From: JAZKHT01 sp040385245
GTDB lineage: Bacteria > Pseudomonadota > Alphaproteobacteria > Rhodobacterales > Rhodobacteraceae
DNA: 64,000 nt
Reading direction: 5' to 3'
NCBI GenBank assembly: GCA_040385245.1
Contig: JAZKHT010000004.1
Span: 62,001-126,000, forward strand
Shown: in pieces, positions 44,066 through 51,391 of the stretch
How positions within the stretch are numbered: position 1 is the first letter of the stretch
Layout: each line of letters begins with the position of its first letter
Program-made: the position numbers and the translations under genes
The notes under the pieces: generated by a model
What the model was told of the DNA's origin: nothing
What the model saw: only the letters and a program-made list of their open reading frames with translations
Database searches by the model: none

Positions 44066-44142
44066 GGCCAGTTCTTTCGTTGAGGTCGCGCCCGCCCAAG
44101 GGGGCGCGCACCTCATAGGGGTATGGGGATAGTGGAACGCAG

Positions 44143-44220
44143 GGGTTGGAAGGGGGTTGGAAGGGGGTTGGAAGGCACTTGTGCAGGTGGGTTGGAAGGG
44201 GGTTGGAAGGGGGTTGGAAG
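44143..44220. repeat. iteron-like array next to the RepA-like gene
   Basis: Two perfect 32-bp copies (44143-44174 and 44189-44220), each with three 11-bp units of GGGGGTTGGAA type. Between them is GCACTTGTGC, an inverted repeat. The array starts 4 bp beyond the stop of the RepA-like ATPase. Equally spaced 11-bp repeats about one helical turn apart resemble iterons that a replication initiator binds. Binding itself is not shown. Confidence 0.7.
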
Positions 44221-44223
44221 CCA

Positions 44224-45669
44224 TCACGCACCCCCTGCCAGCAGCAGAAACTGCCGGGTTTTTGACGCTGGCCCTTCGGTCGCAATCGTGAACCGGCCAT
44301 CGGCCAGAAGGCTTTCCATGGCAGTCTTGAATGCCCGTTTCGTCACGCCTTCTGACTGCGGATGTTCTGCAAAAACCTTGGGGGCATAGGTCGATCCGCC
44401 CGCGTGGTTCACCCTTCTGCCCTGTTCGGTGAACAGGCCCAGCAGCTTCAGAAATACGCGCTCGGCCTTGGCGTTGCCTGCCATGCGGTCCAAGCCAGTT
44501 TTCGGGGTATCGGTCACGAAGACGCCACCGCGCCACGTCAGGCCAATTTCCCCGCCGGTGCGGCCATAGTTGGCCTTCATAGTGCGCAGAACGCGCGCGT
44601 CCGGGTTAGCCTCATAATTGTCCTGCATCACTCGTTCAAAGTAGAGGCGCGACCTGACCGAGTTATTCCAGCCGGTGCTGCCAGACGTTCCTGCGCCGCT
44701 GTTGAGTCCCGACAGGGACGGGTGCGCAAGCAGTACAACGGCGCACTTGTGGCGGATGGCCAGACCACGCAGCAGGCCGATAAATTGGCGCGCCTGCGCC
44801 CGGTCGTTTTCGTTGCCGGGGAACAGATCGGCCAGGGTATCCAGCACCACCAGCGACGGCCCCAGATCGCCCAGAAAGCGGTCAAGCGCGTTGAACAGGG
44901 CCGATGGCCGCAGGACGCTTGACGGCCCATCCTGCATCGCCAGCAGCGCGTCCAGGCCTGCCAAACTGCGCATGGTCAAATTCGATAGTTCTGACAGTTC
45001 GACGCCCTCGGCCCGCGCGACATCGGCGATACGGCGGTGCAGTTCGTCGTTGTCATCTTCTGCAGAAATGTAGACCGCCTTGCCGCCTGCGACCGATCGG
45101 CCAATCCATCGGGAATCCAGCGCGACAGCCGCAGCCAGTTGCAACGACAGCAGAGATTTGCCGGTGCCTCCGTCGCCGCCCAACAGTGTAACGGTCCCCG
45201 ATGGAATCAGGTCGTCCACCAGCCATTCCCGCGCCGAGATTGGCTTGCCTTGCAGGGTGGCAGCGGAATAGAACGCTCCGGGGCCAAGTTGAACCTCTGC
45301 CCCTTCCGCGCGAAGATACAGGGCTGGAATGGTGGACACTTCACCGGAGTCCCATTTGACTTTCGCCTCATGAAACACCGCTTCCGGGTGTTCGGCAGCG
45401 CAGGCGCGATAGTTCATCTGGCGTTCGTCCCAGAGCATCGGCTTCGCAAAGCCCTGCACTGTGCCTGCCTTTCCGGTTCGGTCGTCCTGCGTTCGATCCC
45501 CGACAGCAAGGCACCATTGGCCTTCGTCGCCTCCGTCCATATCCACCGTTTTTCGGTCGCGTTCGGCCCGGTATTCGGCGAAGGCTTGCTTCTGGGGATT
45601 GGGTGTGACCGGCGGGAAGTCGAAGGTCGACGGGTCGCGCCGCCCGCCGTAGGGATAGCCATCCATCAT
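44224..45669 (-). CDS. RepA-like hexameric helicase / AAA ATPase
   Basis: 481 aa from ATG 45669. Walker A GGDGGTGKS is at residues 164-172, Walker B LVVLD at 273-277, and ISAEDD and LLAHPS fit the RepA (RSF1010-type) and phage replicative ATPase families. Residues 1-150 are a separate amino-terminal region; the carboxy part (about 400-481) looks like a winged helix that could bind DNA. It is the probable replication protein of the element and lies beside the iteron array. The longer open frame to 45828 overlaps the upstream genes and is rejected. Confidence 0.82.
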   Translation of the reverse strand: MMDGYPYGGRRDPSTFDFPPVTPNPQKQAFAEYRAERDRKTVDMDGGDEGQWCLAVGDRTQDDRTGKAGTVQGFAKPMLWDERQMNYRACAAEHPEAVFHEAKVKWDSGEVSTIPALYLRAEGAEVQLGPGAFYSAATLQGKPISAREWLVDDLIPSGTVTLLGGDGGTGKSLLSLQLAAAVALDSRWIGRSVAGGKAVYISAEDDNDELHRRIADVARAEGVELSELSNLTMRSLAGLDALLAMQDGPSSVLRPSALFNALDRFLGDLGPSLVVLDTLADLFPGNENDRAQARQFIGLLRGLAIRHKCAVVLLAHPSLSGLNSGAGTSGSTGWNNSVRSRLYFERVMQDNYEANPDARVLRTMKANYGRTGGEIGLTWRGGVFVTDTPKTGLDRMAGNAKAERVFLKLLGLFTEQGRRVNHAGGSTYAPKVFAEHPQSEGVTKRAFKTAMESLLADGRFTIATEGPASKTRQFLLLAGGA

Positions 45670-45776
45670 TCGGCCTCCCCGAAGGCCAGCCCGGCCACAA
45701 GGGCGGCTTGGGAATAGGTCAAGCCGTAGAGGTTGCGCAGGCGGCTGATGCGCAGAAGGGTGCGCAGGTCCATCAT
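45666..45776 (-). CDS. 36-aa peptide coupled to the RepA-like gene
   Basis: MMDLRTLLRISRLRNLYGLT... ending FGEAE. Its ATG overlaps the stop of the 119-aa gene and its stop TGA lies inside the ATGATG of the RepA-like start, so it is coupled on both sides. The sequence is a plausible helix-turn-helix (LRNLYGLTYSQAALVAGL). It may be a leader or small replication regulator. Confidence 0.5.
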   Translation of the reverse strand: MMDLRTLLRISRLRNLYGLTYSQAALVAGLAFGEAE

Positions 45777-46132
45777 GCGGCCACCCAATGCGCTGCGCTG
45801 AACACCTGTTGACGTTCTGCGGCATCAAGGGCGCGCAGGGCGCTGTAGGCCAGCATCATCAGTTCGCCGCTGCCCAACCGGTGCGCAAAGACCGCCGTGG
45901 CCTGCGTCCATGTCTCGGGGTCGTTGGCGGTCAAGGCGAAGCCCAACATCCGCGCCGCGCGCTTGTGCCGGTCTTGGGCAAACATCTGAATTGCCGACTT
46001 GCCGGTCTTGCGGTAGCGTTTGTCTGTGGTTCCCTGGCCACTGGTATCCCCAGCCCCGGTTGCGCCTGCACGCGCTCCGGGGCTAGCCATGACGGCAATG
46101 GGGGACGGAGCCCAATTCTGTTCGATATTCAT
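45773..46132 (-). CDS. hypothetical protein upstream of the RepA-like gene
   Basis: 119 aa. A flexible start rich in Gly/Ala (SPGARAGATGAGDTSGQG) is followed by KRYRKTGKSAIQMFAQDRHKRAARMLGFALTAND and a helical end. The basic section suggests nucleic-acid or protein binding. It is the gene just downstream of alpA and begins the coupled replication set. Confidence 0.6.
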   Translation of the reverse strand: MNIEQNWAPSPIAVMASPGARAGATGAGDTSGQGTTDKRYRKTGKSAIQMFAQDRHKRAARMLGFALTANDPETWTQATAVFAHRLGSGELMMLAYSALRALDAAERQQVFSAAHWVAA

Positions 46133-46234
46133 AAGCCTAACCTCGGTATTGCTTGCCGGGGCGGGCTGGGGTATTCTCTGCAGTGTGAAGCCGCATACGA
46201 ATAGAACCGCTGCCCGTCGGGTGGCGGTTTTTTG

Positions 46235-46447
46235 TTATGCTGCTGTCGCTTGTGAGGCTTCCCAAGCGATTACGTCCGACCAGCGCCACCGCGTCATCTG
46301 TGGCGACAATTTGACGGGTGCAGGGAATCCGTTGCGGTTCACCCAGCCCCAAATGGTTGCACGGTTGACGCCGAAGTGTGCGGCAAGTGCCGTGTCTGTC
46401 ACATATGCGGGGCGGTCGGGAATTTCAGTTTCAACACGTTTTGGCAT
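46235..46447 (-). CDS. AlpA-family regulator/excisionase
   Basis: 70 aa. YVTDTALAAHFGVNRATIWGWVNRNGFPAPVKLSPQMTRWRWSDVIAWE is the AlpA helix-turn-helix followed by the winged arm. AlpA in P4 and in Gram-negative PICIs controls the excision and early genes. The order integrase, 207-aa gene, AlpA, replication gene is that of such elements. Confidence 0.85.
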   Translation of the reverse strand: MPKRVETEIPDRPAYVTDTALAAHFGVNRATIWGWVNRNGFPAPVKLSPQMTRWRWSDVIAWEASQATAA

Positions 46448-46535
46448 GGTTCAGCGTCCCTTTGCGTGAAGCTATGGGATGATACTGCTGACCTTTGTCG
46501 TGCCGATCATGCCGCACATTATGGGCTATTGTCCG

Positions 46536-47159
46536 TCACGGTGAACTAGCTTTTCTTTCTTTAATGCCCTTCTGCAATGCATCGACATAGCGACGCATTC
46601 CTCGGTCGGTCAGGACGTCCTTTACGGTTCGTACTGTCACCTCATGATGCCCAAGCGAGATGAACGCTGACGATATCACATCAGAGGCGGATAGGTTTCC
46701 CGACTTTTGTTCATCATTTCTGGTGAATTTCAGGCCAAAAGCATCGCGCAGTTGGCGGGCAAGCAGGATTATAGTCACATTTCGGGCAAAGTTCTCATCA
46801 AGCTTTCGTCCCGGCTTCGCTTTCTGAAGCACTGGAAATGCGGGATAAGAGTCGTTTAAGAGCATACCCGCAATGTATGCCTCTTCCTTTCTAAGCGGAT
46901 AGTTCGCCAGCAATTTTGACCCAACAATGCGGCGGACAATCGAACGAGCGTCCGCGTTGCTCATAGCGGAGAAGCAAAGTTTATCAAACGACGCCGCAGG
47001 TGCTGAAACTATGTAATTACCTGAGGTGTCCTCCTGTTGCTGACATTCAAACGTCCACCACAAAAAAAGTTCGCCGGGGGTCAACTTGTCACTTTCGTCA
47101 GTCGAAAGATATTTTCGTATGGTGGCGTCAGCCAATTTGGCTGGGGTATCGCTGTTCAT
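46536..47159 (-). CDS. hypothetical protein coupled to the integrase
   Basis: 207 aa. MNSDTPAKLADATIRKYLSTDESDKLTPGELFLWWTFECQQ at the start; the middle has LARQLRDAFGLKFTRNDE. Helical and AT-rich relative to the host. Its ATG overlaps the integrase stop by ATGA. No domain recognised; possibly a directionality or immunity protein. Confidence 0.6.
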   Translation of the reverse strand: MNSDTPAKLADATIRKYLSTDESDKLTPGELFLWWTFECQQQEDTSGNYIVSAPAASFDKLCFSAMSNADARSIVRRIVGSKLLANYPLRKEEAYIAGMLLNDSYPAFPVLQKAKPGRKLDENFARNVTIILLARQLRDAFGLKFTRNDEQKSGNLSASDVISSAFISLGHHEVTVRTVKDVLTDRGMRRYVDALQKGIKERKASSP

Positions 47160-48451
47160 GCGCGCACCATGGAAATGACCGTGCCGCTTCCGTCCTTACC
47201 AGTCAGGAAATTAGACCACGCCCCCATCATGGCACGGCGCTTTTCGATCATGTCACCCCGCCGATAGGCAGCTTCTACAGCGCTGCTTATGTGATGCGCC
47301 AAGGCAACCTCGGCCATTTCGCCGGGGTATTGCGTCCGCTCTGCTACCCAGTCGCGGAAGGTGCTGCGAAGCCCATGAGGGACCGCCGGGCGCTTGGAGA
47401 CACGATCAATAAACCCCTTTTCGTTCCGATCTGTTGCCGCCGTGTGCATCCGCTTCATAAGCATGGAAAGCGTCATGTCTGACAGTTTCCCGCCGCGCAC
47501 CGCTGGGAATACAAGAGGGTTGTCCGCAAAGCGGGGCAGGGCCTTCAACAGGTTGATTGCGTCGACGGTCAGGGGAACGCGGTGTTCCCGTTGCATCTTC
47601 ATGCGGTGAGCCGGAATAATCCATAACCCGCGCTCAAGGTCGATTTCGTCCCATTCCGCCCCGCGCACCTCACCTGATCGGGCAGCCGTAAGGGCGACAA
47701 ATTCAAGCGCTCTAGCGGGAATGCCGTCCCGGCTGCGTAGATCGGCTAGCCATCGGGGGGCATCGTCCAGTTGTAAGGCCGGATGGTTGCTTTCCTTCGC
47801 CACTTTGCTTGCGGCTGGTAAAAGTTCTTTCAGGTTGCCAGCCCAGCGCGCCGGGTTGTCGCCCGTCCTATGGCCCGCGACAGTCGCCCAACTAAGGACA
47901 GCTTCAATCCGGCCCCGAACGCGCGTTGCGGTTTCGGTCTTGGTTGCCCAGATCGGCTGCAACACGCGAAGCACAGCGGCGGTGTCGATTTGGTGAACGA
48001 ACAAGTCGCCAAGTTCGGGTATCGCGTATTTGTCCAACGTGCTGCGCCATTGGTCACGGTGTTTTTCATTGCGGAAGGCATCGAGTTTGGAAGTAAGTGC
48101 CCTATCAACAGCGTCCTTGAACAACAGCCCACGGCGCTGAGACATCACCAAAGTTGCCTTTGCGGCCTTTCGTTCTTCTACTGGATCTATGCCGCGCTCG
48201 ATCATGTCGCGCACTTCGCGGGCTTTGTCGCGGGCTTGGGAAAGGGTGACAGTCGGAAAACCACCGAGGCCGATGTCGCGGCGCTTCAACCCCACTCTGA
48301 CACGCAACACCCAAGTCTTGCCCCCTTTCGGTGTCACTTGCATGTAAAGGCCGGCCACCCCGCCGACGGCAACCATTGCGTTGCTCTTGCCGCCCGCATG
48401 GGCAAGCCTCTTAACGTCCAGCGGCCCTAATTCCTTTGCGACAATCGGCAT
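47156..48451 (-). CDS. int: tyrosine-type integrase (P4-like)
   Basis: 431 aa. An amino-terminal DUF4102/arm-binding domain (about 1-95, GGFPTVTLSQARDKAREVRDMI) is followed by a core-binding region. The catalytic residues are R258 (TAARSGEVRG), H359 and R362 (VPHGLRSTFRDW), H386 or H387, and the nucleophile Y396 (AAYRRGD). It integrates at the tRNA-Arg 3' end. It lies at the right end, 160 bp from attR. Confidence 0.95.
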   Translation of the reverse strand: MPIVAKELGPLDVKRLAHAGGKSNAMVAVGGVAGLYMQVTPKGGKTWVLRVRVGLKRRDIGLGGFPTVTLSQARDKAREVRDMIERGIDPVEERKAAKATLVMSQRRGLLFKDAVDRALTSKLDAFRNEKHRDQWRSTLDKYAIPELGDLFVHQIDTAAVLRVLQPIWATKTETATRVRGRIEAVLSWATVAGHRTGDNPARWAGNLKELLPAASKVAKESNHPALQLDDAPRWLADLRSRDGIPARALEFVALTAARSGEVRGAEWDEIDLERGLWIIPAHRMKMQREHRVPLTVDAINLLKALPRFADNPLVFPAVRGGKLSDMTLSMLMKRMHTAATDRNEKGFIDRVSKRPAVPHGLRSTFRDWVAERTQYPGEMAEVALAHHISSAVEAAYRRGDMIEKRRAMMGAWSNFLTGKDGSGTVISMVRA

Positions 48452-48503
48452 GGCGTTTCCTTAAGGTCATCCTACCCATCCAAAAAGAAAGCACTGGAAC
48501 GGC

Positions 48504-48593
48504 ACGGGATGCAACGGGAAAAGATATGGCGGACCGAAAAAACCATAGATTTCATATGTTAATCAAGGGCGAATGAAACGGGATGCAACGGGA
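48504..48593. repeat. pair of 16-bp direct repeats near attR
   Basis: ACGGGATGCAACGGGA occurs at 48504-48519 and 48578-48593. The position between integrase and attR suggests arm-type binding sites for the integrase or its excisionase. No exact copy was found near attL. Confidence 0.55.
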
Positions 48594-48613
48594 TACTCCG
48601 CCATTATGGCGGC

Positions 48614-48631
48614 CTCCGGGTCCGCCACTCA
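48614..48631 (+). repeat. attR core (18-bp direct repeat)
   Basis: Exact copy of 31687-31704. It retains the tRNA 3' end sequence through CCA and CTCA. The chromosomal gene of the 298-aa secreted protein ends 38 bp away. Confidence 0.9.
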
Positions 48632-48668
48632 ACTCCCATAAACATATATCGTCGTGTTTGCGCCGTCC

Positions 48669-49565
48669 TTACGGTGCAAGTCGGGCCGACAGGCAGGCGC
48701 TGGCATTGGCACGCATTGGCAGGCGGTGCAGGGTGATTTCCAGACCGCGCGGGCTGCGGTTGAAGTCGTGCGAAGATATCAACGCCTCGACCGGCGATCC
48801 CAGCGCCATCAGCGCATGGTAGCCCCCAATCCCATCGTAGGCCGCCGCCAGACAGTGTGCGGCGGGTTCCTGCGGACACAGCGTTTCACACAGCGCGACC
48901 AGCGGGTCACCTTCGGGGTGCGAGGTCAGCCACGTCTGCACCTGTGCATCAACGGCAAGGCGTTGTCCGATGATGGCCCATTGCGGATCGCCTGGCATCA
49001 GACTGGCGGATGCCTGTTCCGCGCGGTCGGGGTCGGTCCGCTGCCAGTCGCGGATCGCATAGGCCATCAGTGCGGCCGGAAACGCCGGATCGTCAGCAAC
49101 AGTGTCAAACCCGCGCTTTTGGCGGGCGGCCAAAGCCATGCCCGCCACACGCGCGGCACGCGCTTCGCCCCGTCGCGCGAAGTCGATCACCACGCTTACC
49201 GTAGCGTCACCATCCCACAACTTCATCCAAGTTGCGGCCACCGGATCTGTCTGGGACGCGACGGACAGCCAGTTGGTTCCAGACAGCCCGCCGGGGCGTC
49301 GCATGACGGCAATCCGCGCCTCTCGGGGCAGGGTGGGCAGCCAGTCGCCTTGCAGATTAAATGTCGTGTCGATCAGACCCAGCAAGACCTGCGCCGCAAC
49401 ATTGCCGTTCTGCGCAAGGGCGGCAAGCGCGGGAACTGCGGATTCATCGTCATTTTCCAACCAACCCTGCAAAGCTGATTGAAACGCGGGCACTGTCTGA
49501 CCGCTGATTTCGGCCTGTGCGGTCAGGGGAAGGACAAGCAGCGCCGTGGCAAGCAGACTACGCAT
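48669..49565 (-). CDS. secreted protein of unknown function
   Basis: 298 aa from ATG 49565: MRSLLATALLVLPLTAQAE is a signal peptide. The mature protein is helical; repeating stretches such as SALQGWLENDDESAVPALAALAQNGNVAAQVLLGL have a Sel1/TPR-like look. Two cysteines near the end (LCETLCPQEPAAHC). No definite family. A longer frame up to 49787 has no good start. Confidence 0.7.
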   Translation of the reverse strand: MRSLLATALLVLPLTAQAEISGQTVPAFQSALQGWLENDDESAVPALAALAQNGNVAAQVLLGLIDTTFNLQGDWLPTLPREARIAVMRRPGGLSGTNWLSVASQTDPVAATWMKLWDGDATVSVVIDFARRGEARAARVAGMALAARQKRGFDTVADDPAFPAALMAYAIRDWQRTDPDRAEQASASLMPGDPQWAIIGQRLAVDAQVQTWLTSHPEGDPLVALCETLCPQEPAAHCLAAAYDGIGGYHALMALGSPVEALISSHDFNRSPRGLEITLHRLPMRANASACLSARLAP

Positions 49566-49794
49566 GACACCCCCGGTGTTTGAGAGAGTGGTCGCAGTGT
49601 CCTCCTCCGGCACTAGATAATCAAGCATCCCAAGGACAGACCGTTTCAAGATGGGATCGGCGCGGAACCCTGAAGGGCTGCAAATTCCTGCCCGGACGGA
49701 TGCCCATTGCTGTCTGATGCAATTCGGCGCATGGTTGGCCATCAAAAGGCAATAGTCGTTCTTGCCTTCGGCGGAACGGGTAGTCATTCAGATC

Positions 49795-50583
49795 ATGCGG
49801 ACGACTGCACAGATGGGCGAGCCTTGTCGCAGGTGGCTCGGGCAAGTCAGGGAAGGTATCGCGCAGATCCTTCCCTTTGCCAGAGCGGAACAGGAAGGGT
49901 GGGATGCAATGTCGTCACCCGATGGTGACAGACTACACCAGATGATCCGGCAAGGTGATCTTGCCCGGGCGCAAGAGATTTGCCTTGCCCACACCAAACG
50001 CAGTTCGGACGGGATGCGGTCGGCGTTGTACGATCTGATCTTGCCGGTGGTTGGGAAACTTGAAACCCAATGGAAGGCGCAAGAGGTTGAATTCCCGGAC
50101 GTGATCGCCGGATTCTGGACGGTCCGGCGGCTGCTGGACACACTGAACGCGACAAACACGCCGGTGGATTTCACAGGCGGTTCAAAAGGGGATTGTCTGA
50201 TCGCGCTGCCTCCCAACGAAGAACACTCTTTTGGCGCGCAGGTCGTGGCCGAGGAACTGCGCGCTGACGGCTGGAACGTGCGTCTGGAATTGTCGGGCTG
50301 CGCCGATGCCGTGCTTGAATCCCTGTCGAAAACCCATGTGGATGCGGTGGGCTTTGCTGTCGGGCATGATGCGGCGTTGGGCGGACTGGCCGATCTGATC
50401 GACATGGCGCGGGCGGAATCGGTGAACCCCGGTCTGTCGGTGATCGTTGGCGGCAACATCTTTGACGGGCCGTTGTCACAATATCGCTTTATCGGGGCCG
50501 ACCGGATTGCCCGGTCTGCCAACGATGCGGTGACGTGGCTGTCGGGGTTGAACACGGCTGCCCCGGTCGCGCTTAGGAATTAG
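49795..50583 (+). CDS. cobalamin-binding AerR/PpaA-like regulator
   Basis: 262 aa from ATG 49795; ATG 49909 is an alternative (224 aa). A helical part (DRLHQMIRQGDLARAQEICLAH, FWTVRRLLDTLN) precedes a Rossmann-like B12 domain: LIALPPNEEHSFGAQVVAEELRADGW holds an E-x-H-x-x-G variant of the canonical D-x-H-x-x-G, and VIVGGNIFDGP is the later glycine motif. In Rhodobacter AerR/PpaA are B12-dependent antirepressors of CrtJ/PpsR. The next gene is a PpsR-like protein, so the pairing is conserved. No photosynthesis genes are near. Confidence 0.8.
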   Translation: MRTTAQMGEPCRRWLGQVREGIAQILPFARAEQEGWDAMSSPDGDRLHQMIRQGDLARAQEICLAHTKRSSDGMRSALYDLILPVVGKLETQWKAQEVEFPDVIAGFWTVRRLLDTLNATNTPVDFTGGSKGDCLIALPPNEEHSFGAQVVAEELRADGWNVRLELSGCADAVLESLSKTHVDAVGFAVGHDAALGGLADLIDMARAESVNPGLSVIVGGNIFDGPLSQYRFIGADRIARSANDAVTWLSGLNTAAPVALRN

Positions 50584-50587
50584 GGAC

Positions 50588-51268
50588 ATGGCAACAAACT
50601 CCATGACCCGGCTGGCGATGCCGTCCCTGGACCCCGGACAGGTTGAATCGCTGCTGTTCCATTCGGCTGACGTGATCCTGACCATCTCTGACGACGATAT
50701 CGTCATCGACGCCATGGCCTCGGTCAAACTGGACACGCTGACGCTGTTCAGCTGGATCGGGTTTGCCCTGCCCTTGATCGTGACGGATGACAGCAAGCCG
50801 AAAATCCCCGTACTTCTGTCCGAAAACATGGCCGACGCCGGGCCGAATGCGCGCTGGCGGCATGTGAACTTTTTGCTGGATGGTGGGGAAAGCCTGCCGC
50901 TGTTGGTCAAATACATGTGTTTCGACAGCGAGGACCGCCAGGTGCGCCTGTTGATCGGACGTGACTTGCGGCCCGTTGCAGAAATCCAGCAGCGCTTTCA
51001 GATGGCCCAGCTTGAGATGGAGAATACCCGCGATGCGGCGAACTTCCCGCTGCGCCCCGCCAAGCGAGCCGAACGGGTCGAAGAGGATATCCTTGCCGAT
51101 CTTGGGAAGAAACCGCTGGATACCATCGTGTCCGAAACCGCCCGGATGCTGGAACGCGTCTGCATTCTAGAGGCGTTGCGCCGCTGTGCGGGCGATCAGG
51201 TCGAGGCGGCGGCTCTGCTGGGGCTGAATGCCGATGATCTGCAGGCGCGTCTGCGGTCCTATCGATAA
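50588..51268 (+). CDS. short PpsR/CrtJ-like transcriptional regulator
   Basis: 226 aa. It resembles the PAS1-linker part of PpsR (ARWRHVNFLLDGG, LLIGRDLRPVAEIQQRFQMAQLEME) joined to the carboxy-terminal FIS-type HTH (ETARMLERVCILEALRRCAGDQVEAAALLGLNADDL). The PpsR PAS2 domain appears to be missing, as the family is about 460-470 aa. Cys192 in ERVCI is in the position of the HTH redox cysteine. It starts 4 nt after the AerR-like stop. Targets are unknown. Confidence 0.78.
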   Translation: MATNSMTRLAMPSLDPGQVESLLFHSADVILTISDDDIVIDAMASVKLDTLTLFSWIGFALPLIVTDDSKPKIPVLLSENMADAGPNARWRHVNFLLDGGESLPLLVKYMCFDSEDRQVRLLIGRDLRPVAEIQQRFQMAQLEMENTRDAANFPLRPAKRAERVEEDILADLGKKPLDTIVSETARMLERVCILEALRRCAGDQVEAAALLGLNADDLQARLRSYR

Positions 51269-51391
51269 GACGCCGAACCGCAGACTGGTCAAGCCCGGCA
51301 AACTGGTCTATCCAAACCCCGCCTTTCCCAGGATGAGAAGACCCCGCCACAGGGGTCTGTCCGTCCTGTTCCCGCCGACAGGAGCAACGCC

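Larger units (their letters stand above)
31687..48631. mobile_element. 16.9-kb integrative element in tRNA-Arg (phage satellite-like or degenerate prophage)
   Basis: Bounded by an 18-bp perfect direct repeat that is the 3' end of tRNA-Arg plus four bases. The integrase is at the far right, transcribed leftwards. Order from the right: int, 207-aa protein, AlpA regulator, 119-aa and 36-aa proteins, RepA-like ATPase, iteron-like repeats, two large phage-type proteins, zinc and HGG-type small proteins, a lipoprotein, a Panacea antitoxin with partner, small unknowns, divergent Arc-type regulators and a row of tiny ORFs. No terminase, portal, capsid, tail or lysis genes were recognised, so it is either a satellite that depends on a helper or a prophage with most structural genes lost. 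Confidence 0.85.

Noticed and set aside
44143..44220. Repeats considered as a CRISPR array
   Set aside because: Units are 11 bp and contiguous with no spacers of constant length; no cas genes anywhere in the window.
43910..44536. 208-aa minus-strand frame across the iteron-like array
   Set aside because: It overlaps the end of the RepA-like gene out of frame and its low-complexity part simply translates the repeats; only the last 51 codons were kept as a doubtful ORF.
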